A stretch of 64,000 bases of DNA from Alphaproteobacteria bacterium bin52 (GCA_002238645.1 MPMT01000011.1:1-64000), one strand, 5' to 3'; positions 18,893-29,117 are shown, counted from the stretch's first letter. Made by a program: numbers and translations. Notes: generated from the sequence alone by a model not told the origin.

Positions 18893-20395
18893 TCAGTCGC
18901 ACTCAGGAACCGTGGCCTTCCGGCGCCGGAACCAGCCGACGATATAGGGCTGCATGATGCCGAGGACCGCAAGCACCAGGAACAATGCCGCCAGCGGCTG
19001 CGTCCCGATCTCCCACCACGCGCCGTCGAACATCTTGAGCGAGTTCTGCAGGTTGGTCTCGACCATTTCACCGAGGATGAGACCGATCGCGACCGGTGCA
19101 ACCGCGAAGCCGAAACGGCGGAACAGGTAGCCGATGACACCGAAGATCAGTGCGACGTAGACATCGAGCATCGACTGGGCAAGCGCGTAGGAACCGAGAA
19201 CGCTGAACGCGAAGACGACCGGCCACAGGATGTTGCGCGGCACCAGGGTGACGCGGGCGAACAGCTTTGCCGCGAACAGGCCAAGGACGAAGAACAACGC
19301 GTTGGCGACAAACATGGTGCCGAAGATGGCGTAGACCTTGTCGAGCTGCTCGGTGAACAGGTACGGGCCCGGACGCAGCCCGTGCACCATCAGCCCGACG
19401 AGGATCACCGCCGTGGTTCCGCTGCCGGGAATGCCCAGGACCAGGGTCGGCACCATTGCGCCGCCGGTTGCCGCGTTGTTGGCGGTTTCCGCCCCGGCGA
19501 TGCCCTCGACCGCCCCCTTGCCGAACTCCTCGGGCGTGCGCGACCAGCGCTTGGCTTCCGCGTAGCCGATCATCGAGGCAACCGTGGCGCCCTCTGCCGG
19601 CAGGATGCCGATGAATGTCCCGATGCCGCATGAACGCAGCACCGTGCGCCAGATTTTCCTGTAGTCGGCCATGCTCGGTAACTGCACCGCCTTCATCGCG
19701 ATGTGTTCCATCGCGAGCTTCAGCGTCGTCGACTGCACCAGGAGCTCACTGATCGCAAACAGGCCCACCAGGACCGGGATGAAGTTCAGCCCCTCATAGA
19801 GCTCGTAGTTGCCGAACATGAACCGCTCGACACCGGTGCTGGCATCCGCCCCGATGGTGGCAAGCCAGACGCCGAACAGGCCCCCCATCAGGTTCTTGAC
19901 CGCCCCGCCCTCCGATATCGAGGCCAGCATCGAGAGGCCGAAGACGGTGAGCGCGAAGTACTCCGGCGGCCGGAACTCGTAGGCCACCCTGGCCAGCAGC
20001 GGGGCGGCAATCGAGAGCACGATCACCGAGAAGATGCCGCCGACGGTGCTGGCGACCACCGCGATGCCGAGGGCGCGGCCGGCCTCGCCGCGCTGGGCAA
20101 GCGGAAAGCCGTCGAGACACGTCGCCGCCGCCGCGGAAGTTCCCGGCGTGTTGATCAGGATCGCGGTAATCGCGCCGGCGAAGGTCGCGGAGACGTAGAT
20201 GGTGGTCAGCACCGCGATCGCCGGCACTGGGTCCATGGTCAGGGTGAACGGCAGCAGCAGCGCCGCCCCCGTGGTCGCGCCGAGACCTGGCAGAGCGCCG
20301 ATCACGACCCCTCCCACCGTAGTGATCAGGATCAGCCCCATCAGATAGGGGTCGCTCAGGACGGAGAGCATCGAGATCAGCGCATCGGCAACCAT
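18893..20395 (-). CDS. tctA: Tripartite tricarboxylate transporter permease TctA
   Basis: A 500-residue inner-membrane protein with about 11-12 hydrophobic segments. It is the large permease of TTT systems, which take up citrate or other carboxylates using a periplasmic binding protein. Family text includes GALPGLGATTGAALLLPFT, YVSATFAGAITAILINTPGT, GTFIGILPAEGATVASMIGY and LGIPGSGTTAVILVGLM. It is last in tctC-tctB-tctA, 13 bases after tctB. Substrate unknown. Confidence 0.95.
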   Translation of the reverse strand: MVADALISMLSVLSDPYLMGLILITTVGGVVIGALPGLGATTGAALLLPFTLTMDPVPAIAVLTTIYVSATFAGAITAILINTPGTSAAAATCLDGFPLAQRGEAGRALGIAVVASTVGGIFSVIVLSIAAPLLARVAYEFRPPEYFALTVFGLSMLASISEGGAVKNLMGGLFGVWLATIGADASTGVERFMFGNYELYEGLNFIPVLVGLFAISELLVQSTTLKLAMEHIAMKAVQLPSMADYRKIWRTVLRSCGIGTFIGILPAEGATVASMIGYAEAKRWSRTPEEFGKGAVEGIAGAETANNAATGGAMVPTLVLGIPGSGTTAVILVGLMVHGLRPGPYLFTEQLDKVYAIFGTMFVANALFFVLGLFAAKLFARVTLVPRNILWPVVFAFSVLGSYALAQSMLDVYVALIFGVIGYLFRRFGFAVAPVAIGLILGEMVETNLQNSLKMFDGAWWEIGTQPLAALFLVLAVLGIMQPYIVGWFRRRKATVPECD

Positions 20396-20408
20396 CGCTC
20401 CGCCCGTT

Positions 20409-20918
20409 CTATCCGTAGTAGATGTTTGTCAGGACGCCGCGTGGGAAACGGACTTCCAGCACGAGATCGAAACTGAAGAATATGGCGCAGGTGGTGATCA
20501 CCGCAGTCAGTGCCGCGACCCACAGGCGAGTTTCGCCCCACAGCCTGCACATGCAGAAGATCACGGCCGGCAGGGCCAGCATCATGTCGACATGTTCGGC
20601 GAGGATGTAGAAGGCAACCATCAGCACGACGCTGAACCAGGTGGCCTTCGGTTCCAGTTCCAGCCGCTTCGGGGGGTTCCTGGTGATCTGCAGAATCAGG
20701 GCGATGTTGAGCAGCCCCATCACCACCATCAGGAAGATGGGGAATACGCGCGGCTGCATCGAGTCCCCGACGATGATCTCCGGCACTTCTTCGAAGGTCA
20801 TGCTCAGATGGATCACGGCGGCACAGAACACGAAGACCGTGCCGGGAAGACCCAGGTCAAACCAGCGAAGCCGGCCGGGCGCCTGCGCCCGGCCGGTCAC
20901 GTCATCGGGTTGCATCAT
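20409..20918 (-). CDS. tctB: Tripartite tricarboxylate transporter small permease TctB
   Basis: A 169-residue membrane protein with four hydrophobic segments (for example FVFCAAVIHLSMTF, FPIFLMVVMGLLNIALIL, WFSVVLMVAFYILAEHV). Its length and position between tctC and tctA identify it as TctB, since sequence conservation in this subunit is low. It lies 28 bases after tctC. It contributes the small transmembrane subunit of the transporter. Confidence 0.85.
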   Translation of the reverse strand: MMQPDDVTGRAQAPGRLRWFDLGLPGTVFVFCAAVIHLSMTFEEVPEIIVGDSMQPRVFPIFLMVVMGLLNIALILQITRNPPKRLELEPKATWFSVVLMVAFYILAEHVDMMLALPAVIFCMCRLWGETRLWVAALTAVITTCAIFFSFDLVLEVRFPRGVLTNIYYG

Positions 20919-20946
20919 TCCGGATCCGGCGAACCGGTCCGGATCG

Positions 20947-21942
20947 TCACTTCACCAGGCCCATTTCCTTTGCGGCCGGGATCAGGTCCTGCAGCAGCTG
21001 TTTGATCTGGGCACCCCACTCGTCGGAACCGAGCACCGAGGTGTTGTCCAGACCCGACGTGGTCAGATAGGCCTGATAGATGCTGTGGCCCATGGCCTTC
21101 AGCATGCCCTTCTCGAGTGTCTCAGCCTTGGCGTCGTCGACACCGGCGTGGGTGACGAACCCGCGCACCGTGGCGAAGACGACGTCGACACCCATCTCGC
21201 GGGCGGTCTTGACGTCGGGGATCGGCTTCATCCGCTCGGTGTGCAGGACCACCATCGGGCAGATGTCGCCCGCCTCGATCTGAGCGGATGCCTCGGAAAG
21301 ATTGAGCACGCCGACATCGATCGAGCCGGCGACCAGCTGGGTGGCGAGTTCCCCGCCGCCCTTGAACGGAACGATGGTCGGCTGCACCGCGCCGGCCCGC
21401 TTGGCGAAGACGAAGGCGGTGATGTGGTCAAGACCACCGATGTTCGTGGTCCCGAACTTCAGCTTGGTCTCGCGCACGCCGGCCAGGAACTCGTCGGAGC
21501 TCTTGTAGGGCGAGGTCTTGCAGTTGACCATCAGGACCTGCGGGTCGTTGGTGCCGCGTGCGATCGGTCGCATGTCCTCGACCTTCAGATCCGACTTGCC
21601 AAGCGCCATGGTGAGCGCGTGACCGTTGGTGAAGGTCATGATCGTGTAGCCGTCGTCAGGCCGGCTCTGGAAGTACGACATCGCGAGCGCACCGTTGCCG
21701 CCGCGCTTGTTGACCACCACCATGTCGGTCTTCAGCGTGCGCCGCGCCCGCAGCATCATCATGCGCGAGTTCACGTCGGTGCCACCGCCGGCACCGGCGT
21801 GGGTCACCACCTCGATGGTCTTGGACGGGTAGTCGTCGGCAACAGCCTGGTTCGCCGCCAGCCCCAGGGCGGCAACGGCCAGCGCCGAGACCCCGGCCAT
21901 GACCAGTCGGCCGGTTGTCCGGCCAGTCTTCCGTTCTTGCAT
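20947..21942 (-). CDS. tctC: Tripartite tricarboxylate transporter substrate-binding protein (Bug family)
   Basis: A 331-residue periplasmic binding protein. A signal peptide is visible (RLVMAGVSALAVAALGLAA, cleavage near NQAVA-DDYP). The mature start DDYPSKTIEVVTHAGAGGG is the Bug/TctC family opening. VVNKRGGNGALAMSYFQ and VPFKGGGELATQLVAGSID are the substrate-pocket loops. It is first in the operon. The ligand, probably a di- or tricarboxylate or aromatic acid, cannot be read from sequence. Confidence 0.93.
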   Translation of the reverse strand: MQERKTGRTTGRLVMAGVSALAVAALGLAANQAVADDYPSKTIEVVTHAGAGGGTDVNSRMMMLRARRTLKTDMVVVNKRGGNGALAMSYFQSRPDDGYTIMTFTNGHALTMALGKSDLKVEDMRPIARGTNDPQVLMVNCKTSPYKSSDEFLAGVRETKLKFGTTNIGGLDHITAFVFAKRAGAVQPTIVPFKGGGELATQLVAGSIDVGVLNLSEASAQIEAGDICPMVVLHTERMKPIPDVKTAREMGVDVVFATVRGFVTHAGVDDAKAETLEKGMLKAMGHSIYQAYLTTSGLDNTSVLGSDEWGAQIKQLLQDLIPAAKEMGLVK

Positions 21943-22281
21943 GTCAGTCCTCTCTGTTCTCGTTGTCAGCGCCGCAGCGGATCCGGCATCCCGCTTCGTC
22001 CCCGGTTTCCTTCCGGGCCCGGTATGCAGGAAGGGCGACGTTCCGCCGCTAGGACCCCCCGGTGTGCGGGACTGCCCTGTCGGTCCGGATGCGATCGCCC
22101 CGGCGCGGCAGTCTAGTCAGCAAGCGGACGGTGGCAAGCGTGGCGAAGCTCCCCCCGGCGCAGCAGCCAGAACAGGGTCGACAGCGCACGCCTCTTCATG
22201 GATGTTCCCCACGATCGCGGTCCCCGCCCGGGTCGGGCGGCCGCCTGCCGCACGTGGTCTGATCCTGTTTCGGGGCTCCCG
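21943..22281. other. Divergent intergenic region tctC/pmbA
   Basis: A 339-base spacer between genes transcribed away from each other, so it should hold both promoters. I see no clear -35/-10 pair, operator palindrome or small gene. Confidence 0.5.
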
Positions 22282-23628
22282 ATGGACACGCACCAGAAAG
22301 CCGAGTTGCTGAACGACCTGATCAGCAGGGCTCGCAGGGCGGGCGCCGACGCCGCCGATGCCGTCTTCGCCGAGTTTCGGTCGCTGTCCGCGCACCAGCG
22401 CCTCGGCAGGCCGGAGGCGGTGGAGCGGTCCGAGGGCGGTGACCTCGGCCTGCGGGTGATGGTCGGACGCAGGCAGGCGGTGGTCTCCTCGACCGACCTG
22501 TCGGCCCCGGCACTCGAGGAACTCGTCGAACGCTGCATCGGCATGGCCCGGGCGGTCCCGGAGGATCCGTGGGCGGGACTTGCCGATCCCGACCAGGTCG
22601 CCGGTGAACTGGCCCAGATCGACAGCGTCGACCCCGTCGAGCCCGCACCCGACGACCTGGTCCGGCGGGCGGCCGAGGCCGAGGAGGCCGCGATGGCGGT
22701 CGCCGGCGTGACCAATTCGGAAGGGGGCGAGGCCGACTGGTCGCTGTCGCGCTACCTGCTTGCAGCCAGCAACGGGTTCTTCGGCGAGTTCTCGCAGTCC
22801 AGTCACGGCGTGAGCGCGGTGGTCCTCGCCGGCGATGGCCAGGACAGGGAACGCGACTACGAGTTTTCCGCCGCCACCCACCTCGCCGACCTCGCCGACC
22901 CCGCCGAGGTCGGTCGGCGGGCCGGCGAACGGGCGGTCCGCCGGCTCAACCCGCGCCGGCCGGCCAGCGCCGCCGTACCCGTTGTCTACGATCCACGGGT
23001 GTCATCCAGCCTGGTCCGTCACCTTGCCTCGGCGATCAACGGCACGGCGGTCGCGCGCAGGACCAGTTTCCTCCAGGACGCGTTGGGCCGACAGATCTTC
23101 GCCCCCGGCATCACCATCACCGACGATCCGCACCGACAGCGGGGACTGGCGTCGCGGCCGTTTGACGGCGAGGGGCTGGCGACATGCCGGCGCAATCTGG
23201 TCGAGGACGGCCATCTGCGCTCGTGGGTCCTTGATCTCGCCTCGGCGCGGCAGCTTGGTCTGGAGAGCACCGGGAACGCCAGCCGCTCGTCCGGGGGCAC
23301 ACCGCACCCGGGAGTGACCAATCTGCACTTGGCCGCGGGCAGCGTGGGCCCCGACGAGCTGATGGCGGACATCGAGGACGGACTCTATGTCACCGAGCTC
23401 ATGGGCAGCAGCGTCAACATGGTGACAGGGGACTACAGCCGCGGTGCCGGTGGTTTCTGGATCGAGAACGGCCGTATCGCCTGGCCGGTCAGCGATGTGA
23501 CGGTCGCGGGCAACCTGCTGGAGATGTTCGCGCGACTGGTACCGGCGAACGACCTGGAGTTCCGCACCAGCGTCAACGCCCCGACGCTCAGGATCGACGG
23601 CATGACCGTGGCGGGTCCCGGCGGCTGA
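22282..23628 (+). CDS. pmbA: TldD/PmbA family metalloprotease component (TldE)
   Basis: A 448-residue protein of the PmbA/TldE type, the non-catalytic partner of TldD in the TldD/E protease that matures microcins and degrades CcdA-like substrates. Features are DLGLRVMVGRRQAVVSSTDL, the central PVVYDPRVSSSLVRHLASAINGTA split by short loops, FLQDALGRQIFAPGITI, and the conserved C-terminal segment with ELMGSSVNMVTGDYSRGAGG and IAWPVSDVTVAGNLLEMF. No HExxH is present, as expected for TldE. The start at 22282 fits the family. A TldD partner is not in the window. Confidence 0.92.
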   Translation: MDTHQKAELLNDLISRARRAGADAADAVFAEFRSLSAHQRLGRPEAVERSEGGDLGLRVMVGRRQAVVSSTDLSAPALEELVERCIGMARAVPEDPWAGLADPDQVAGELAQIDSVDPVEPAPDDLVRRAAEAEEAAMAVAGVTNSEGGEADWSLSRYLLAASNGFFGEFSQSSHGVSAVVLAGDGQDRERDYEFSAATHLADLADPAEVGRRAGERAVRRLNPRRPASAAVPVVYDPRVSSSLVRHLASAINGTAVARRTSFLQDALGRQIFAPGITITDDPHRQRGLASRPFDGEGLATCRRNLVEDGHLRSWVLDLASARQLGLESTGNASRSSGGTPHPGVTNLHLAAGSVGPDELMADIEDGLYVTELMGSSVNMVTGDYSRGAGGFWIENGRIAWPVSDVTVAGNLLEMFARLVPANDLEFRTSVNAPTLRIDGMTVAGPGG

Positions 23629-23638
23629 CCGGCGCGAC

Positions 23639-24631
23639 TCAGAGGCCGCGGTATCCGCGGTACCAGTCCACGAACTCCGGAACTCCGGTCTCGATCGGAA
23701 TCGACGGGACGAAGCCGAGCTCGGCGGTGCTCAGCGAGATGTCGGCCCAGGTCTCGAGCACGTCGCCGGGCTGAAGCGGATGCCCTTCGATGATCGCGGC
23801 GTGCCCGCATGCCTGCTCGATCACCCGGACATAGTCGGTGAGAGAAACCGGCCTGTCATTGCCAAGATTGTAGATCCGGTGGGGCGCATCGGCCTCCCCG
23901 TGCCTTGGCGGGCGGTCGAGTGCGGAAACCACGCCGCGCACGATGTCGGCGATGTGGGTGAAGTCCCGCTTCATCCTGCCGTGGTTGAACAGGCGGATGG
24001 GCTCTCCGGCGAGGATGCGGGAGGTGAAGATCCACGGTGACATGTCCGGCCGGCCCCAAGGTCCGTAGACGGTGAAAAACCGGAGCCCGATGGTCGGGAT
24101 CCGGTAGAGGTGGGCATAGGACTGCGCCATGACCTCGCACGACTTCTTGGTTGCTCCGTACAACGAGACCGGGTGGTCGGTCCGCTGACCGGGCGAACAG
24201 GGCATGACCGGACTGGCACCGTAAACGGACGAGGAACTCGCGTAGACGAGGCCGCGGCAGCCCCCGTGCCGTTCCTGCAGCCGGCGGCAGACCTCCAGCA
24301 TCACCAGCTGGCCGGCGAGGTTCGCCTGCAGGTAGTCGAACGGTCGCTCGATCGAATGCCGCACCCCGGGCTGGGCTGCGAGGTGCACGACGCGGTCCAG
24401 GTCCGCGTTCGAGTCCACCAGGTCGAACAGCGTCGCCCGGTCGGCAACGTCACATTCGTGAAACTCGAACCCTGCAATGCCGGACATGGTGGCGAGCCGG
24501 TCGCGCTTGAGCGTCGGATCGTAGTAGTCGTTGACCGAGTCGACACCGACCACCTGCTCGCCCCGGTCGAGGAGGGAGCGCGCGACATGCATGCCGATGA
24601 ACCCGGCGACACCGGTCAGCAGTATGGACAT
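23639..24631 (-). CDS. NAD-dependent epimerase/dehydratase (UDP-glucuronate 4-epimerase-like)
   Basis: A 330-residue extended SDR acting on nucleotide sugars. The N-terminal Rossmann motif is GVAGFIG. HLAAQPGVRHSIERPFDY is characteristic of UDP-glucuronate/UDP-galacturonate epimerases. The catalytic set is SSSSVYG with YGATKK further on, then FTVYGPWGRPDM and the FNHGRMKRDFTHIADIV loop. It would supply galacturonate for surface polysaccharide. It is convergent with pmbA and divergent from the IOR gene, with no glycosyltransferase neighbours. Confidence 0.9.
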   Translation of the reverse strand: MSILLTGVAGFIGMHVARSLLDRGEQVVGVDSVNDYYDPTLKRDRLATMSGIAGFEFHECDVADRATLFDLVDSNADLDRVVHLAAQPGVRHSIERPFDYLQANLAGQLVMLEVCRRLQERHGGCRGLVYASSSSVYGASPVMPCSPGQRTDHPVSLYGATKKSCEVMAQSYAHLYRIPTIGLRFFTVYGPWGRPDMSPWIFTSRILAGEPIRLFNHGRMKRDFTHIADIVRGVVSALDRPPRHGEADAPHRIYNLGNDRPVSLTDYVRVIEQACGHAAIIEGHPLQPGDVLETWADISLSTAELGFVPSIPIETGVPEFVDWYRGYRGL

Positions 24632-24887
24632 GCATCACTCCGCGGCGGCTCACGATGACCGGATAGGCCGGACGCCCGGCAATGTCAAAACCGCCCGCCG
24701 TACTTGCGATCCCGTACCCGTCACCCCGGACCGGTAGGGCCGGGCCTTGCACTGTGCGCGCCAGGTACGATGATGGCACCCGCCGACGGTCCATGCGGGA
24801 CCGGCCCGGCCGGCCGGCGCTTCGCGTTGCCACCAAACCGGCATAATTCTATGCTTCCCGCTGGGTCGCGGGCAGGGAGAACTCGCC

Positions 24888-27800
24888 ATGGCGTCACCTG
24901 CCGTCACGCTGGATGACAAGTACACGCTGGAATCGGGGCGCGTCTACCTGACGGGCATCCAGGCGCTGGTGCGCCTGCCCATGGTCCAGCGTCAGCGCGA
25001 TGTTGCCGCCGGCCTCGATACCGGGTGCTTCATCTCCGGCTACCGGGGATCCCCGGTCGGGGGCTACGATCAGCAGCTGTGGCGCGCCCGCGGCTTCCTC
25101 GCCAAGAACCGCATCCATTTCCAGCCCGGCGTCAACGAGGACCTGGCGGCAACCGCGGTCTGGGGCAGCCAGCAGACCACCCTGTTCGAGGGTGCGACCT
25201 GCGACGGCGTGTTCGCCATCTGGTACGCCAAGGGCCCGGGTGTCGACCGCAGCGGAGACGCGATCAAGCACGGCAACATGGCCGGATCGTCTCCCGACGG
25301 CGGTGTGCTGCTGGTCGCAGGCGACGATCACGTCGCGAAGTCATCGACCGTACCGCACCAGAGCGAATTCGCCTTCATGGACGCCAACGTACCGGTGCTG
25401 AACCCGGCGGGTGTCCAGGAAATTCTCGACTTTGGCCTGCACGGGTTCGCCCTGTCGCGGTTTTCCGGGTGCTGGATCGCGTTCAAGACCACTCCGGAGA
25501 ACATGGACAGCTCGGCATCGATCAGTGTCGACCCGGCGCGGCTGCAGATCGTCCTGCCGCCCTTCGACATGCCGGCCGGCGGGCTCAACATCCGCTGGCC
25601 CGACGACTGGCTGGAACAGGAAACCCGGCTGCACCACCACAAGCTCCCCGCCGCGAGGGCGTACGCGCGTGCCAACGGGCTCGACCGCATCATGCTCGAC
25701 AGCTCACGGGCCCGACTCGGCATCGTGACCGCGGGCAAGTCCTATCTCGACGTCCGCCAGGCGCTCGATGACCTTGGCATCGGCGAGGCCGAGGCCGAGG
25801 CGATCGGGCTTCGTCTCTACAAGGTGGGCATGCCGTGGCCGCTGGAGCCCGAGGGGCTGGCGGAGTGTGCCGCCGGACTGGAAGAGCTGCTGGTCATCGA
25901 GGAGAAGCGCCCGCTGATGGAGCAGCAGGTGAAGGACCTGCTCTACAACGCACCGGCTTCGGCGCGCCCGCGCGTCGTCGGCAAGTTCGACGAGACGGGG
26001 CGTCGGCTTCAGGATCCGGACGGCGAACTGCTGCCTGCACACATCGCGCGCGTGATCGCCGAACGGATCGGCCGCTTCCACGACGACCCGGCCATCGACC
26101 GGCGGATTCGAGCGCTCGACGAGAGGGAAGCCGCGGTCCATCACGGTGGGACCGGCTTCGCCCGGACCCCCTACTTCTGTTCCGGGTGCCCGCACAATAC
26201 CTCGACCAGGGTCCCCGACGGCTCCCGGGCCATGGCGGGGATCGGGTGTCACTTCATGTCGGTGTGGATGGACCGTAACACCGAGACCTTCACCCACATG
26301 GGTGGCGAGGGTGCCACCTGGATCGGACAGGCGCCGTTTACCGACACGCGGCATGTCTTTGTCAACCTGGGTGACGGGACCTACACCCACTCGGGCCTGC
26401 TGGCCATCCGCGCCGCCGCCGCCGCGGGCGTCAACATCACCTACAAGATCCTGTTCAATGACGCGGTCGCCATGACCGGTGGCCAGCCTGCGGACGGCGG
26501 CTTCACCGTTCCCCAGATCGCAGCACAGGTCGCGGCCGAAGGCGCGCGGTCGGTCCGTATCGTGACCGACGAGCCCGACAAGTACCCGATCGGGACCCGG
26601 TGGCCGGACGGGGCGGCGGTGCACCATCGCGACGAGCTCGACACGGTCCAGCGCGAACTCCGCGAGGTCGAGGGATTGTCGGTCCTGATCTACGACCAGA
26701 CCTGTGCCGCCGAGAAGCGCCGGCGACGCAAGCGCGGCACCATGGTCGACCCGCCTCGGCGCATCTTCATCAACGAACTGGTCTGTGAGGGCTGCGGAGA
26801 CTGCGGCACGGCGTCCAACTGCGTATCGGTGGTCCCGGTGGAAACCGAGTTTGGCCGCAAGCGCGCGATCGACCAGTCCAGCTGCAACAAGGACTACTCC
26901 TGTGCCAAGGGGTTCTGCCCGAGCTTCGTCTCGGTGATCGGCGGCGTCCCGCGCCGGTCGGGTGCGGCCGGATCCGCGGACCTGTTCGAGACCCTGCCGG
27001 AGCCCGGTCAGCCGAGGCTTGACCGGCCGTGGGACATCGTCGTCACCGGTATCGGCGGGACCGGCGTGGTCACGATCGGGGCGCTCATCGGAATGGCGGC
27101 CCACATCGAAGGCAAGGGCGTCACCGTTCTGGACATGACCGGACTGGCCCAGAAGGGCGGAGCCGTCATCAGCCACGTGCGGATCGCGGAACGACCGGAC
27201 GACCTGCACAGCGTGCGCATCGCCACCGGCGGCGCGCGGTTGCTGCTCGCGTGCGACATGGTGACCGCGGCGGGTCCGGACGGACTGTCCAGGGTCTCGC
27301 GCGGGGAGACCACCGCGATCGTGAACACCCGGGAAACCATGACCGGGGCATTCACCCGTGACCCGGACCTCGCCTTCCCCGGCGCCGAGTTCCGCGAGGC
27401 TCTGCGTACCGCGGCCGGCGAGAACTCGACCTGGTTCGTCGATGCCACCCGGATCGCGACCCGTCTGCTCGGCGATTCGATCGCAACCAACCTGTTCATG
27501 CTTGGCTATGCCGTGCAGAAGGGTCAGGTCCCGATCGGCCTGGAGGCGATCGAACGCGCGATCGAGCTCAACGGCGTGGCGGTCGAGTTCAACCGCCAGG
27601 CGCTGCTGTGGGGGCGTCGGGCGGCGCACGACCCGGAAGAGGTCGAACGGCGAGCCGCACCTGCCGCGCCCGAACCGGTACACCGCGACAGGGCAACGAC
27701 GCTCGAGGAGATGGTCGAACGCCGCGTCCGGTACCTTGAGGCATACCAGGATCAGGCCTGGGCCGGGCGCTACCTCGAACTGGTCCGCGAGGTGGAAACT

Positions 27801-28358
27801 GCCGAGGCGAACCGGACACCGGGCATGTCGGGGCTCGCCGAGGCGGTCGCGCGCTACGCCTTCAAGCTGATGGCCTACAAGGACGAGTACGAGGTCGCGC
27901 GCCTGTTCAGCGACGGAACATTCCGCGATGCGCTCGCAGAACAGTTCGAGGGCGACTTCCGCATCGAGTTCAACCTGGCGCCGCCGCTGATCGCCAGACC
28001 CGACCCTGAAACCGGCGAGGTGCGCAAGCGGACCTACGGGCCGTGGATGATGACGGTGTTCCGGTTGCTGGCAGCGCTGCGCCGCCTGCGCGGCACCCCG
28101 TTCGACATCTTCGGGCGGACCGCGGAACGACGCATGGAACGCGAGCTGATCGAGACCTACTTCGAACAGGTGCGCGAAGTGACCGGCGCGCTGGACCAGG
28201 ACAATCACGCGGCGGCCATCGAACTCGCCCGGGTGCCTGAGTTCATCCGCGGCTACGGTCACGTCAAGCAGCGCCATGTCGTCAGGGCCAGGGCCCTGCA
28301 GCATCAGGCCCTGGCGGCGTTCCGGGATCCCGATACCGCCCGGGCAGCCGCCGAGTAG
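24888..28358 (+). CDS. Indolepyruvate ferredoxin oxidoreductase, fused alpha-gamma type
   Basis: A 1156-residue single-chain 2-oxoacid oxidoreductase that decarboxylates aryl- or branched-chain pyruvates to acyl-CoA with reduction of ferredoxin. Domains in order are a pyrimidine-binding N-domain (about 1-400) and a ThDP-binding domain with CSGCPHN at about 430, GDGTYTHSG at about 494 and NDAVAMTGGQ at about 522. Then come Fe-S cysteines (CEGCGDCG and SCNKDYSCAKGFCPS, about 630-690), a gamma domain beginning TGIGGTGVVTIG at about 720, and a C-terminal domain (about 930-1156). The length fits the fused aerobic alphaproteobacterial/betaproteobacterial form. The ATG follows GGGAGAACTCGCC. Confidence 0.95.
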   Translation: MASPAVTLDDKYTLESGRVYLTGIQALVRLPMVQRQRDVAAGLDTGCFISGYRGSPVGGYDQQLWRARGFLAKNRIHFQPGVNEDLAATAVWGSQQTTLFEGATCDGVFAIWYAKGPGVDRSGDAIKHGNMAGSSPDGGVLLVAGDDHVAKSSTVPHQSEFAFMDANVPVLNPAGVQEILDFGLHGFALSRFSGCWIAFKTTPENMDSSASISVDPARLQIVLPPFDMPAGGLNIRWPDDWLEQETRLHHHKLPAARAYARANGLDRIMLDSSRARLGIVTAGKSYLDVRQALDDLGIGEAEAEAIGLRLYKVGMPWPLEPEGLAECAAGLEELLVIEEKRPLMEQQVKDLLYNAPASARPRVVGKFDETGRRLQDPDGELLPAHIARVIAERIGRFHDDPAIDRRIRALDEREAAVHHGGTGFARTPYFCSGCPHNTSTRVPDGSRAMAGIGCHFMSVWMDRNTETFTHMGGEGATWIGQAPFTDTRHVFVNLGDGTYTHSGLLAIRAAAAAGVNITYKILFNDAVAMTGGQPADGGFTVPQIAAQVAAEGARSVRIVTDEPDKYPIGTRWPDGAAVHHRDELDTVQRELREVEGLSVLIYDQTCAAEKRRRRKRGTMVDPPRRIFINELVCEGCGDCGTASNCVSVVPVETEFGRKRAIDQSSCNKDYSCAKGFCPSFVSVIGGVPRRSGAAGSADLFETLPEPGQPRLDRPWDIVVTGIGGTGVVTIGALIGMAAHIEGKGVTVLDMTGLAQKGGAVISHVRIAERPDDLHSVRIATGGARLLLACDMVTAAGPDGLSRVSRGETTAIVNTRETMTGAFTRDPDLAFPGAEFREALRTAAGENSTWFVDATRIATRLLGDSIATNLFMLGYAVQKGQVPIGLEAIERAIELNGVAVEFNRQALLWGRRAAHDPEEVERRAAPAAPEPVHRDRATTLEEMVERRVRYLEAYQDQAWAGRYLELVREVETAEANRTPGMSGLAEAVARYAFKLMAYKDEYEVARLFSDGTFRDALAEQFEGDFRIEFNLAPPLIARPDPETGEVRKRTYGPWMMTVFRLLAALRRLRGTPFDIFGRTAERRMERELIETYFEQVREVTGALDQDNHAAAIELARVPEFIRGYGHVKQRHVVRARALQHQALAAFRDPDTARAAAE

Positions 28359-28364
28359 CATCCG

Positions 28365-29117
28365 GTGCGGCGCTGGAGCAGGTGGCTGCTGGTCGCCGTC
28401 CTGCTGCTGGCACCACTTCCCGTCAGCCTGGGCGTGCATGGAACCGCCGGTTCGCACTGGAGCCAGGCCCGACGCGACAGCAGCGGTCTTGCTCCGAACC
28501 CGGCCAGCGAGCCCGGTCCTGTCGTCCAGGTCTATTCCGGGCGGGCCTGGGGGTGGCGCCGCGCGTTCGGGGTGCACACCTGGATCGCCGCGAAACCACG
28601 AAACGGCGATCACTACACCCGCTACGAAGTCCTCGGCTGGCGGGCGCGGTACGGCGGTGACGCAGTGCGGGTCTCGACAGGCACGCCCGACGGCTACTGG
28701 TACGGCGCCCGCCCGACACTGCTGGCCGACATCCGGGGCAGCAGAGCCGAGCGCATCATCGGCCAGCTGGGGCCGGCCGTCGCCGCCTACCCGGCCCGGT
28801 CCCACTACCGGATCTGGCCGGGCCCCAACAGCAACAGCTTCACCGCCTGGCTCGCGCGGACCATCGACGGACTGGGCGTCGACCTGCCGCCGACGGCGGT
28901 TGGCAAGGACTACCTGGTCGGCGGCGGCGCGATGGCGCCAAGCCCGAGCGGGACCGGCTGGCAAGTCTCGCTCGGTGGGCTGGCGGGCGTGCTCGTCGGG
29001 CTGGACGAGGGGCTTGAAGTCTCGCTGCTCGGCCTGACATGGGGGATCGACTTCGATCCTCCGGCACTGAAACTCCCCGGCCTCGGTCGGCTCGGCATGG
29101 CCTCAATCGCACCATAG
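28365..29117 (+). CDS. DUF3750 domain protein
   Basis: A 250-residue exported or membrane-anchored protein. The N-terminus (MRRWSRWLLVAVLLLAPLPVSLG) is a signal peptide or anchor. The body carries the DUF3750 pattern with VVQVYSGRAWGWRRAFGVHTWIA, YWYGARPTLLADIRG, YRIWPGPNSNSFTAWLAR and the Gly-rich C-terminal LGGLAGVLVGLDEGLEVSLLGL. Conserved His, Trp, Asn and Ser suggest an NlpC/P60- or LRAT-like enzyme fold, but the activity is unknown. The GTG start is seven bases after the IOR stop, so it is probably cotranscribed. Confidence 0.85.
   Translation: MRRWSRWLLVAVLLLAPLPVSLGVHGTAGSHWSQARRDSSGLAPNPASEPGPVVQVYSGRAWGWRRAFGVHTWIAAKPRNGDHYTRYEVLGWRARYGGDAVRVSTGTPDGYWYGARPTLLADIRGSRAERIIGQLGPAVAAYPARSHYRIWPGPNSNSFTAWLARTIDGLGVDLPPTAVGKDYLVGGGAMAPSPSGTGWQVSLGGLAGVLVGLDEGLEVSLLGLTWGIDFDPPALKLPGLGRLGMASIAP

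Noticed and set aside
25704-28964. 1086-codon minus-strand open frame
   Set aside because: It lies opposite the fused indolepyruvate oxidoreductase, whose domains are unmistakable; the antisense reading is Arg/Gly/Pro-rich without motifs.
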